A DNA stretch of 14,288 nucleotides from Methanomassiliicoccaceae archaeon UBA537. GTDB lineage: Archaea > Thermoplasmatota > Thermoplasmata > Methanomassiliicoccales > Methanomethylophilaceae. The first letter of the stretch is position 1. Every line of letters starts with the position of its first letter. The notes below the pieces were generated by a model that had not been told where the DNA came from, did no database searches, and saw only the letters and a list, made by a program, of their open reading frames with translations. The stretch lies in NCBI GenBank assembly GCA_002504495.1, contig DATC01000010.1, positions 1 to 14,288 of the forward strand, given 5' to 3'. Both the position numbers and the translations under genes were made by a program. Shown in pieces: positions 7,927-14,266 of this stretch.

Positions 7927-8571
7927 ATGGCAGAGAAGGCGGACCGTGTGACGCAGGAGCGCTTGGAGAAGGACATCGCCGAGGCCAGCGGAAGGCTGGC
8001 GGCATCGCGTCCCGCTTCGGACGAAGGAACGTTCCTGAGAAGATTGGCCGACAGCTGCATCGAGATGGCGGCCTGCTACGTCTCGGATGCGGGGCATTTC
8101 ACGGATGACGGCGATAGGGTCACCGCCCTCGCTGCAGCGAACTATGCGTCGGAATGGATAGGATGCGGCGAGAAGGCGGGGATACTCGACCTATCGCAGG
8201 ATGCGGCCCCTGCGGATGCGATCAGCTGCGGGCGCTGCTCCGCCGACACGATCACGGACGCCCGCATGGCCAAGTACCTGGATATAACGCGTCGCGCCAG
8301 GCTCGCGGTGGCGATGGCGCCCCCGGAACGCTCCTTCGGGATCCGCATGGCGCAGTGGTGCCTTTCCGAATCGGATGCCCTCTACGCCGAGGCCGTGTCG
8401 CTGGCCGAAGCCCTGGACTACATCGACGCGTTCGCCACCGTCAACAGATCGCACGCATGGCTGGACTTCGGGGCCAGGACGGGGCTGTTCGACGTGGGTG
8501 GCGACGATGTCCTGTTCACGCTCTACGAACGAGGATCTCACGGGAGCTCGAAGAGCACGGATACGTCCTGA
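7927..8571 (+). CDS. Tandem DUF357 protein, function unknown
   Basis: The 214-residue product consists of two copies of the archaeal DUF357 helical module. Module 1 spans about 11–88 and contains DGDRVTALAAANYASEWIGC and GEKAGILD. Module 2 spans about 115–189 and contains LDYIDAFATVNRSHAWLDF and GARTGLFD. Members of this family are usually single modules of roughly 80–100 residues. A linker with a lone CGRC pair (101–104) joins the two. No signal peptide or membrane segment is seen, so it is probably cytosolic. An ATG four codons upstream (7915) is an alternative start; neither has a good ribosome-binding site. The final residues after FTLYE look non-conserved and overlap the 3' end of the convergent pantoate kinase gene by 56 bases. 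The molecular role is unknown. Confidence 0.82.
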   Translation: MAEKADRVTQERLEKDIAEASGRLAASRPASDEGTFLRRLADSCIEMAACYVSDAGHFTDDGDRVTALAAANYASEWIGCGEKAGILDLSQDAAPADAISCGRCSADTITDARMAKYLDITRRARLAVAMAPPERSFGIRMAQWCLSESDALYAEAVSLAEALDYIDAFATVNRSHAWLDFGARTGLFDVGGDDVLFTLYERGSHGSSKSTDTS

Positions 8572-9379
8572 CGCGGCCGCGGCCCAGAAGGGACCACACA
8601 TCGGATTCGGGAGCATCCGTGAAGATGCTGTTGCCCAGCATGCACATGCCGGCCCTGAACCCCTTGGATTCCAGCCTCTGTATCGCGCGTCTTATCGCCG
8701 GACTCTCCACTCCGGATCCTGCCGAGAACCTGCACGACTGCTCGAACAGGGAATCGACGGTCTGTTCGGCCAGGAACGCCTCCATGGACCCTGCCGAGGC
8801 GGCTCTTATCCTGTCGACCGCGCGCGCATCGTTCAGCACCGAGTCGGTCTTCATCACCGGACCTATGACGACGAGGGTCAGATCCTCCATCCTGAAGGGT
8901 GCTGAGACGACCTTGCCGTGAGGAGGCATCCCGGCGACCGCGCGTACGGGGATATCGCCTCCTGCCACTATGGCTGCGACATCTCCGAGCCCTCCGCCGC
9001 ACCTCACCTCGGCCACGTGGGCGGCCTCGAAGGCCTTGAAGCGGGACTGATCCGTGGCGGATGCGACGCAGAGAGAGGCGGCGAGAGCCCCGGCGGCGCT
9101 CATGCCGAACCCCTGGCTGACCGGAAGGTCGTTCTCTATGCGGATGTCCATGCCCTGCCCCGGAGCGAGGCATTCGACGGCCATCCTAGTGACCGGAGCT
9201 ATCGACTGGAGGCCGTCCAGCCAGATGTTCACGGTGCCGTCGTCCCTGAAGGACACATCCGCACGGGCGCCGAGGCTCAGCCTGATACCGAATCCGCGAG
9301 ACCCTTGGCACATCGTGTCGTAGGACGACACCGGCTGGAAGACGCACGACACATGGCCGGGGCAGAAGGCGCTCGGCAT
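8516..9379 (-). CDS. Pantoate kinase, archaeal GHMP-kinase type (PoK)
   Basis: In archaeal coenzyme A synthesis this enzyme phosphorylates pantoate to 4-phosphopantoate before condensation with beta-alanine, reversing the bacterial order. The 287-residue protein shows the GHMP kinase layout: N-terminal FCPGHVSCVF, phosphate-binding loop LPVSQGFGMSAAGALA at 85–100 and the Gly-rich block CGGGLGDVAAI at 127–137. The C-terminal domain includes KGFRAGMCMLGNSIFT. Its neighbour coaBC supplies later steps of the same pathway, which supports pantoate rather than mevalonate or homoserine as substrate. The partner phosphopantothenate synthetase is not in the window. The ATG lies inside the end of coaBC. 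The open frame upstream of this ATG is a shadow of coaBC. The 3' end overlaps the convergent DUF357 gene. Confidence 0.87.
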   Translation of the reverse strand: MPSAFCPGHVSCVFQPVSSYDTMCQGSRGFGIRLSLGARADVSFRDDGTVNIWLDGLQSIAPVTRMAVECLAPGQGMDIRIENDLPVSQGFGMSAAGALAASLCVASATDQSRFKAFEAAHVAEVRCGGGLGDVAAIVAGGDIPVRAVAGMPPHGKVVSAPFRMEDLTLVVIGPVMKTDSVLNDARAVDRIRAASAGSMEAFLAEQTVDSLFEQSCRFSAGSGVESPAIRRAIQRLESKGFRAGMCMLGNSIFTDAPESDVWSLLGRGRVRTYPCSSSSREILVRRA

Positions 9380-10569
9380 GATCGCAGCTTCTTCACGCAG
9401 AGGTCGATGATGGCATCGGAAACCTCCGCCTTCGTTCCGGTGATGCCCTTGGCCTCCGTCTCGGTCACGAGTATCGAGGACGACGTGGTCCTGCCGACGA
9501 CGTCGATGTCGTTGGCCACGACGGCCGTGAGGCCGTAGGCCTCCAGCCTGGAACGGGCCCTGTCGATGAGCTCCTGTCTCGAGAGGCCGGATTCCGCCTT
9601 GAACGCCACGACGAGATCGCATTTCTCCCTGATGAGCGGGAGGACCTTGGGGACCGGATCCAGATCGAGCTCGAATCCCTTGTCGCTCGAGATCTTGCCG
9701 TCGGCGCTGCTGTGGGGCTTGAAATCCGCCAGGGCGGCAGGGACGAGGACGGCGTCCTGGTCTATGTCCGCCGTCATGGCGACCAGATCGTCCACGGTGG
9801 CGAAGCGCCTGGTCGGGATGTAGTCGGGAAGCTGGACGCTGCATCCTCCCATCCAGAGCTCCACGTCGGCGCCTCTCTCGAAGGCGCGCTTGGCGAGCTC
9901 GACCGCCATCATTCCCGACGAGCGGTTGGTGATTATCCTCATGGAGTCTATGGGCTCTTCGCTCCTGCCTCCTATTATCAGCATGCGCTTGCCCTGGAGG
10001 TAGTTCCTGGAGAGCATCTTGAACGTCCATGCGACGACCTCCTCCCTGGAAGCCACCTTCGCACGGGGCCCGTCGATCCTCGGCCCGATGAATCTGACGC
10101 CCCACGACCTGAGCCTCTCCAGATTCTCCTTGACCGCTGGATTGACGAACATCGCATCGTGCATGGCGGGAGCCACGGCGACCGGGATCCCGAGCCCCAG
10201 AGCCACCGTGGCGAACGAGGTGACGGGTGTGTCGTCGATGCCGCATGCGATCTTGGAGATCGTGTTGGCCGTGGCAGGATAGATCATATAGAGATCGGCT
10301 GCCCTCGGACCCATCATCGTTATGTGCTCCGTCCTGCCGGTCAGATCGGTGACGGGAGGATGGCCGCACGCGAACTCCAGCGAATCCGGGGTCACGATCT
10401 TCTGAGCCTCCTTGCTCATGACGACGAAGACGTCCGCACCGTGGCGGATCAGCTCCCTGATGGTGCCGAAGCATTCGACGGCGGCTATGCTGCCTGTGAT
10501 TCCGACGACGACGGTCTTTCCTCTGAGCTTCTTGCTCTTCTCGCAGTAAATCTCCTCGGACGGATGCAT
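9277..10569 (-). CDS. coaBC: Bifunctional phosphopantothenoylcysteine decarboxylase / phosphopantothenate–cysteine ligase
   Basis: This fusion joins 4-phosphopantothenate to cysteine (CoaB) and decarboxylates the product to 4-phosphopantetheine with FMN (CoaC). CoaC comes first: GITGSIAAVECFGTIREL at 23–40, the likely catalytic H82 in EHI, PATANTISKIA at 98–108 and PAMHDAMF at 134–141. CoaB follows: LIIGGRSEEPID, ITNRSSGMMAVELAKRAF at 213–230, VPAALADFKP at 276–285, VVAFKAESG and VANDI at 351–355. Residues 1–397 fit the usual length of about 400. It starts one base after tmk stops and precedes pantoate kinase. There is no stop at the natural end. After KKLRS it reads 33 more Cys/Arg/Ser-rich codons over the start of the pantoate kinase gene, in another frame, and that tail is probably meaningless. 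Confidence 0.95.
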   Translation of the reverse strand: MHPSEEIYCEKSKKLRGKTVVVGITGSIAAVECFGTIRELIRHGADVFVVMSKEAQKIVTPDSLEFACGHPPVTDLTGRTEHITMMGPRAADLYMIYPATANTISKIACGIDDTPVTSFATVALGLGIPVAVAPAMHDAMFVNPAVKENLERLRSWGVRFIGPRIDGPRAKVASREEVVAWTFKMLSRNYLQGKRMLIIGGRSEEPIDSMRIITNRSSGMMAVELAKRAFERGADVELWMGGCSVQLPDYIPTRRFATVDDLVAMTADIDQDAVLVPAALADFKPHSSADGKISSDKGFELDLDPVPKVLPLIREKCDLVVAFKAESGLSRQELIDRARSRLEAYGLTAVVANDIDVVGRTTSSSILVTETEAKGITGTKAEVSDAIIDLCVKKLRSCRAPSAPAMCRASSSRCRPTTRCAKGLADSVSG

Positions 10570-10570
10570 C

Positions 10571-11164
10571 TCACACGAACTCCCTGATGATACCAATGAC
10601 GTCTGCCAGGACCTCGTCCCTCGGACGGGACGCGTCCACCACCTCGAACCCGAACCTCTCCGCCAGTCCGAGATACCTTTCTCTGACCTGCACCTGATAG
10701 GCCAGGTCCTCGAACCTGCTCTCCTCCTCTCCGCGCGATTCCACCCGGCGCATCGAGCCGCGCGGATCCATGTCCAGCAGGATGACCGCATCGGGCTCCG
10801 CCACGAAGCGCTCGTTCAATCCCATCAGCCATCCTCCGTCGGCCGCTTCGCCGTCGAGGCTGCATGACTGGTAGGCCAGCGTCGACGGATAGTATCTGTC
10901 GCATATCACGACAGCGCCTTCGGCCGTCCTGCGGCGGATCTCCGCCGTATGCTCTATCCTGTCCGCGACGAACAGAAGGGACTGCGCCTCCTGGGAAAGA
11001 CTCCCGGAGACATCGGAGCGTATAAGCGCGCCTATCGGGCCCTGCGTCGGCTCCATGGTTGTGTCGACCTCTAAACCTTCGGAGCGCAGGATCTCCGATG
11101 CACCTCTGCAGACCGTCGTCTTGCCGGTCCCGTCGATGCCCTCCACGACGATGAAGGCGCCCAT
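10571..11164 (-). CDS. tmk: Thymidylate kinase (dTMP kinase)
   Basis: The enzyme phosphorylates dTMP to dTDP, a required step for dTTP supply. The 197-residue length is normal. The Walker A loop is GIDGTGKTT at 9–17, the DRY motif with following YPSTLAYQ begins at 89, and a LID-like Arg-rich segment RVESRGEEESRFE lies at 140–152. The start ATG is preceded by GAGG at five bases. It sits 21 bases after the Toprim gene and one base before coaBC, so it is in the middle of a five-gene minus-strand operon. A related P-loop nucleotide kinase is the only alternative, and the DRY block argues for Tmk. Confidence 0.93.
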   Translation of the reverse strand: MGAFIVVEGIDGTGKTTVCRGASEILRSEGLEVDTTMEPTQGPIGALIRSDVSGSLSQEAQSLLFVADRIEHTAEIRRRTAEGAVVICDRYYPSTLAYQSCSLDGEAADGGWLMGLNERFVAEPDAVILLDMDPRGSMRRVESRGEEESRFEDLAYQVQVRERYLGLAERFGFEVVDASRPRDEVLADVIGIIREFV

Positions 11165-11185
11165 GCTTTCCTCGTATGCCTTTCG

Positions 11186-11596
11186 TCATAAGTCATTTCC
11201 GCCGTCGCTCCGCGCCCTCAGCAGCGACAGGACCGTGTCCAGCGACTCCACGTCCTTGGAATACGGACGGATGCACGAGGCGATGTCCCTGCGGATGGAA
11301 TCGTCGTAACCTACGCCCAGCGACGCCAGGTTCTCGCGGAGCATGCGCGCGAGCGACCCTCCCCTGCGATCCCAATCGGTCATGATCACCGCACCGGACC
11401 CGGATCTCCACACGGCCTCCGCGGCCTTCACAGGACCTCCCGAGCTCTGCACATGCACGAAGCGCCCGTCGATCCCGACCGCCTGGAGCGCCACCTCGTC
11501 CTTGCGGCCCTCCACGAGGATCGCATTGCTCTTCGCCAGGAAGGCGAGGCGCTCCAGCGCATCCTCCAGAGCCTCCAGCCTCTCCCCGTCGTCCAT
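11186..11596 (-). CDS. Small archaeal Toprim-domain protein
   Basis: The 136-residue protein is essentially one Toprim domain, the metal-binding fold of DnaG-type primases, topoisomerases and RNase M5. The conserved glutamate is E29 in AILVEGRKDEVAL and the paired aspartates are D74 and D76 in IMTDWDRRGG. Small stand-alone Toprim proteins of this type (UPF0292-like) are common in archaea and their substrate is not established. GGTGA six bases before the ATG is a good ribosome-binding site. The gene precedes tmk by 21 bases. The DUF167 reading frame upstream has no stop before this gene and stays open through nearly all of it in another frame, which is unusual. The fold is sure and the function unknown. 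Confidence 0.88.
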   Translation of the reverse strand: MDDGERLEALEDALERLAFLAKSNAILVEGRKDEVALQAVGIDGRFVHVQSSGGPVKAAEAVWRSGSGAVIMTDWDRRGGSLARMLRENLASLGVGYDDSIRRDIASCIRPYSKDVESLDTVLSLLRARSDGGNDL

Positions 11597-11888
11597 CTAT
11601 GGTCACCAGTGCGCGCATGACGGCTTCCGGCTCTCCCGAAACTCTCACCGTCTTCTGCCTGGACGTCTGTCCGAAGACGACGTCCGCTCTGAATCCGGTG
11701 AGATCCGAAAAGTAGCGCGCCACCTCCTTGTTGGCCCGACCGTCGAGAGGCGGAGCCGATACCCTGAGATTGAGCCTGCGCCTCCATTCGTCGTATCCGT
11801 CCGGTCCGGGGCGGTTGGATCTCGGGGATACGGATATGTCGATGTCCACCCAGTCGTCTCCCGATCTGCAGACGTCCTCGATCCTCAT
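11597..11888 (-). CDS. DUF167 (YggU-like) protein, with no stop at its natural end
   Basis: This is a small DUF167 family protein of unknown function. The signature is clear: VDIDISVSPRSNR, then RLNLRVSAPPLDGRANKEV and DVVFGQTSRQKTVRVSG. About 97 residues fit the family's usual length. The chosen ATG fits the family start; another ATG at 11909 would add MRCIGCA. The coordinates give only the supported domain, ending where the Toprim ATG begins. As read, the frame has no stop there and continues to 11193, giving some 130 further Gly/Arg-rich residues antiphase to the Toprim gene. TGA (11603–11605) and TAG (11597–11599) lie just before the Toprim ATG in one neighbouring frame, so a one-base slip would end the protein there. 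It is the first gene of the operon leading to pantoate kinase. Confidence 0.8.
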
Positions 11889-11940
11889 CGCACAGCCTAT
11901 GCATCGCATCAGGATGAAGCTAACGGGGCCGATACGAGCA

Positions 11941-11951
11941 GTTATCTAGAA
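11941..11951. promoter_or_regulatory. Shared AT-rich element between divergent DUF167 and GINS genes
   Basis: GTTATCTAGAA is the only AT-rich block in the 83-base gap. On the plus strand a TATA box here predicts transcription from about 11970, matching a leaderless GINS start at 11972. On the minus strand TCTAGATAAC predicts a start near 11920, just before the DUF167 ATG candidates. The assignment rests on position and composition. Confidence 0.45.
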
Positions 11952-11971
11952 TGCGACGCATGGTCCGGAGG

Positions 11972-12843
11972 ATGAGCGCACCCTACGACCCCATGACATT
12001 CGACGAGCTGTCGGAGCTCTACAGGGTCGAGATGAAGAGTCCCTCGCTCGCCGAGGTCAGGAAGGACCTATACAGGGCGATGGCGACCCTCATGACCTCC
12101 ATGCGCCAGGAGGTCGACAGGCAGATGTCCCGCGACCCAGACTCCGTCATGACCGAAGGGGCCGAGATGCGCCGCAAGAACGCGGACCGCTTGTGCAAGG
12201 ACATCCTGATGCTCAGATCAAAGAAAATCTCGTCTCTGGCGATCAGGACCGCGGAAGGCGCCCACACCTCCGCGGACGGACTGGCCGACGAGGAGCGGGA
12301 GTACTACGACGCCGTCCTGGACGCCACCAGAAGGCAGATGTCCCGCATCGACAGGACGCGTGGGAGGAGATCGTTCATTCCCACGAGCATCGACGGCACC
12401 CCGATGCCGCACGAGGCCGTGCATGAGCCCGAAGAGGAAGAGCCCCGCGTCGTCGAAGAACCCGTTCGCGACACCATCGTCGAGGAGACTCCCGCCGAGC
12501 CTATTCCGCCCGAGACTGATCCGGCACCGTTCGAGGAGGATCCGTTCGACGAGCCTTTCGAGGATGAGCAGTTCCCCGAGGAGGAGGTCGCAGAGCCTCC
12601 GATCCGGCCGGAACCCGTCGTTCCGGCGGAGCCTGCGCCGGTCGCCCGGAGCACATCGGAGCCTGCGGACGTCCAGGTGCTGATAAGGGTCCTCGAGGAC
12701 CTCCCCCCGTTCGTCGGAGCCGAAAGAGACTACAGCCTGTCCAAAGAGGATGTGGTCACGCTCCCCAAGGCCCTGGCCGACATCCTGCTGGACAGCGGCA
12801 AGGCTATGGCGATCAAACCGTCGCCGCGATCGCTTCATGCTGA
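11972..12843 (+). CDS. Archaeal GINS subunit, Gins51 (Gins15) type, with acidic linker and disturbed 3' end
   Basis: GINS binds MCM and GAN/RecJ to form the archaeal replicative helicase complex. Residues 1–130 form the alpha-helical A domain (FDELSELYRVEMKSPSLAEV, then KDLYRAMATLM). Residues 148–235 are a Pro- and acid-rich linker with EEEE, FEEDPF and FEDEQFPEEE runs. Residues 236–281 are the small B domain (VLIRVLEDLPPFVGAERDYS, KEDVVTLPKALADILLDSGK). The A-then-B order marks Gins51. About 285 residues is long for the family because of the linker. Start 11972 suits a leaderless transcript; ATGs at 11951, 11960 and 11993 are alternatives. As read, no stop follows the B domain and the frame stays open to 13618. 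The end given assumes one missing base, which brings the TGA at 12841–12843 into frame. Confidence 0.78.
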
Positions 12844-13594
12844 GCGTCCTCGAATCGCCGGGGAACTCGAGGCAGTCGATCATCATCCTTCTGATTCCGG
12901 TGATATCCGCAACGGTCTGCCTGGCCACGTCGGGGGTGTTGTTGTGACCGCTCAGATGCGCCAGGAAGACCTGCCGCCTGTGATCGTCCGACATCGTCCT
13001 GCGGATGGCATTGGCCGAATCCGCATTGCACATGTGGCCGTGATCGCTTCCGATGAGCCTCTTCAGCTGCGGCGGATAGGGGCCGTCGGCGAGCATCTGG
13101 GAGTCGTAGTTCGCCTCGAACACCGCGATGTCGGACATCTCCAGAGCATGTTCGATCTGAGGGGTGACCATGCCTGTATCGGTGATCTGGGCGACCCTGC
13201 CCTGATCGGTCTCCAGGAAGAAGGCGTTGGGCTGGACCGCGTTATGACTGGTCGGAAGGGGGACTATATGGAAAGGTCCGACATCGAAGGACGAGACGGG
13301 ATCGAACGGTACGAAATCCACCATGCCCAGATTCATAGCGTCGAACGTGGGGATATTGCACATCACCGGCACGCCGAGCTTCCTCGCAGTGGCCCCTGCG
13401 CCGGACATGTGGTCGGTGTGCTCATGGGTGATGAGGATGGCCTTGACGGCCTCCTTGTCCACACCCTCCTGCTCCATCTGATGGAGGACCTTCTTGCAGC
13501 TTATACCGCAGTCGATCATCACCGCCTCGCCGTCGCATTCGACAACGGTGCAATTGCCGTCGCTCCCGCTGGCGAGGATATGGACTTCCAGCAT
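12813..13594 (-). CDS. MBL-fold metallohydrolase (YycJ/WalJ-like), disturbed 3' end
   Basis: This cytosolic metallo-beta-lactamase-fold enzyme belongs to the YycJ-like group, whose substrates are poorly defined and probably nucleic acids or phosphodiesters. Metal ligands are visible: H57, H59, D61 and H62 in THEHTDHMSG, H117 in PTSHNAV and D139 in ITDTG. HLSGHNNTPDVARQTV near 213–228 is the family's C-terminal His/Asn block. The N-terminus LEVHILASGSDGNCTVVE is typical. About 260 residues fits the family. As read there is no stop after SRTLSMKRS and the frame stays open antisense to the GINS gene down to 12218. I end it at the TGA complementary to 12813–12815, which comes into frame if one base is missing nearby. 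It follows the CBS gene by five bases. Confidence 0.86.
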
Positions 13595-13599
13595 CCGGC

Positions 13600-14085
13600 T
13601 CAGACCTTGCGCTTGTAGAGCGAGAATATTATGTCGTCCCTGGAGATCACTCCGACGACCACACCTTTCTCGAGGACAGGCAGACGGTTGACCTGCAGAT
13701 CCATCATGGACCTCAGGACGTTGATTATGGTCTCGTCGGGAGTGGTGGTGAGGACGGTACGTGTCATGACTTCGGACACGGGCTTGTTGGAGATCTCGTC
13801 GGTGAGCTCCTTCAGCCTCGCATTGGAATCGACGGAGTCCATGGAGTGCACGAGGAGGTCCTCGGAATCGGGGTGCTCGCGCTCTATGCGGTCCTGCGTG
13901 GCCATGACGAGCCTGAGAACGTCGTTCTGGCTCAGGATCCCGAGCAGATGGCTCCTGCCATCGATGACAGGAGCTCCGGAGATGTTGTCGAGCGCAAACT
14001 TCAGGACGGCTTTCTTCACGGTGTCGTCCGGCTTCAGCGTGACCAGCTGGGTGGTCATCAGATCCCTAACCTTCATCACGGACAT
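13600..14085 (-). CDS. Protein with paired CBS domains
   Basis: The 161-residue product is a stand-alone CBS pair (Bateman module), a fold that binds adenosine-type nucleotides. CBS1 runs from MKVRDLMTTQLVTLKPDDTV through HLLGILSQNDVLRLV. CBS2 runs from VSEVMTRTVLTTTPDETI through VVVGVISRDDIIFSLY. A hydrophilic linker (about residues 68–102) separates them. No catalytic domain is attached, so it is probably a ligand sensor or regulator with an unknown partner. It lies five bases upstream of the MBL hydrolase gene and is likely co-transcribed. TTTATC about 25 bases before 14085 fits a leaderless start there. ATGs at 14097 and 14076 are alternatives. Confidence 0.9.
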   Translation of the reverse strand: MSVMKVRDLMTTQLVTLKPDDTVKKAVLKFALDNISGAPVIDGRSHLLGILSQNDVLRLVMATQDRIEREHPDSEDLLVHSMDSVDSNARLKELTDEISNKPVSEVMTRTVLTTTPDETIINVLRSMMDLQVNRLPVLEKGVVVGVISRDDIIFSLYKRKV

Positions 14086-14108
14086 AGGAGCCTGCATGCT
14101 TCCACACG

Positions 14109-14114
14109 GATAAA
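14109..14114 (-). promoter_or_regulatory. Probable TATA box for the CBS–MBL gene pair
   Basis: On the minus strand CCATTTATCC stands about 25 bases before the ATG at 14085, the spacing expected between a TATA box and the first base of a leaderless archaeal mRNA. It supports that ATG over the one at 14097. Confidence 0.45.
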
Positions 14115-14151
14115 TGGTTTCGCGAACAGGATTCGCCTCCGAGTCAATGCA

Positions 14152-14160
14152 TATGTTTAT
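14152..14160 (+). promoter_or_regulatory. Probable box A (TATA) of tRNA-Lys(CUU)
   Basis: TATGTTTAT lies 30–38 bases before the mature tRNA 5' end, close to the usual archaeal tRNA promoter position after allowing a short 5' leader. A small inverted repeat, GATGAGAGTATCATC, lies between it and the tRNA. Confidence 0.5.
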
Positions 14161-14189
14161 CTACGATGAGAGTATCATCGGGTTTGTTG

Positions 14190-14266
14190 GGGCCTGTAGC
14201 TCAGCTAGGTAGAGCGTCCGACTCTTAATCGGACGGCCAAGGGTTCGAATCCCTTCAGGCCCGCCA
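14190..14266 (+). tRNA. tRNA-Lys(CUU), CCA encoded
   Basis: The plus strand holds a complete tRNA: acceptor GGGCCTG/CAGGCCC, D-arm TAGCTCAGC, and T-arm GGGTTCGAATCCC. The anticodon stem-loop TCCGA-CTCTTAA-TCGGA gives anticodon CUU, reading lysine AAG. G discriminator and CCA are encoded, with no intron. It differs from the UUU isoacceptor at 4362–4438 at seven positions, all in or beside the anticodon arm, with several compensatory pairs that keep the stem intact. Confidence 0.97.

Noticed and set aside
7752..8060. 102-codon minus-strand frame and a 79-codon plus-strand frame (7712–7951) near the intergenic gap
   Set aside because: There is no ribosome-binding site, no recognisable domain, and the composition is unlike the neighbours.
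9380..10474. In-frame extension of pantoate kinase upstream, making a 652-codon frame
   Set aside because: The extra part is an Arg/Gly/His-rich shadow of coaBC. The GHMP kinase begins at MPSAFCPGHV.
10570..10791. In-frame 74-codon extension of coaBC upstream
   Set aside because: It is Arg/Trp/Ser-rich shadow of tmk. The CoaBC protein starts at 10569, directly after the tmk stop.
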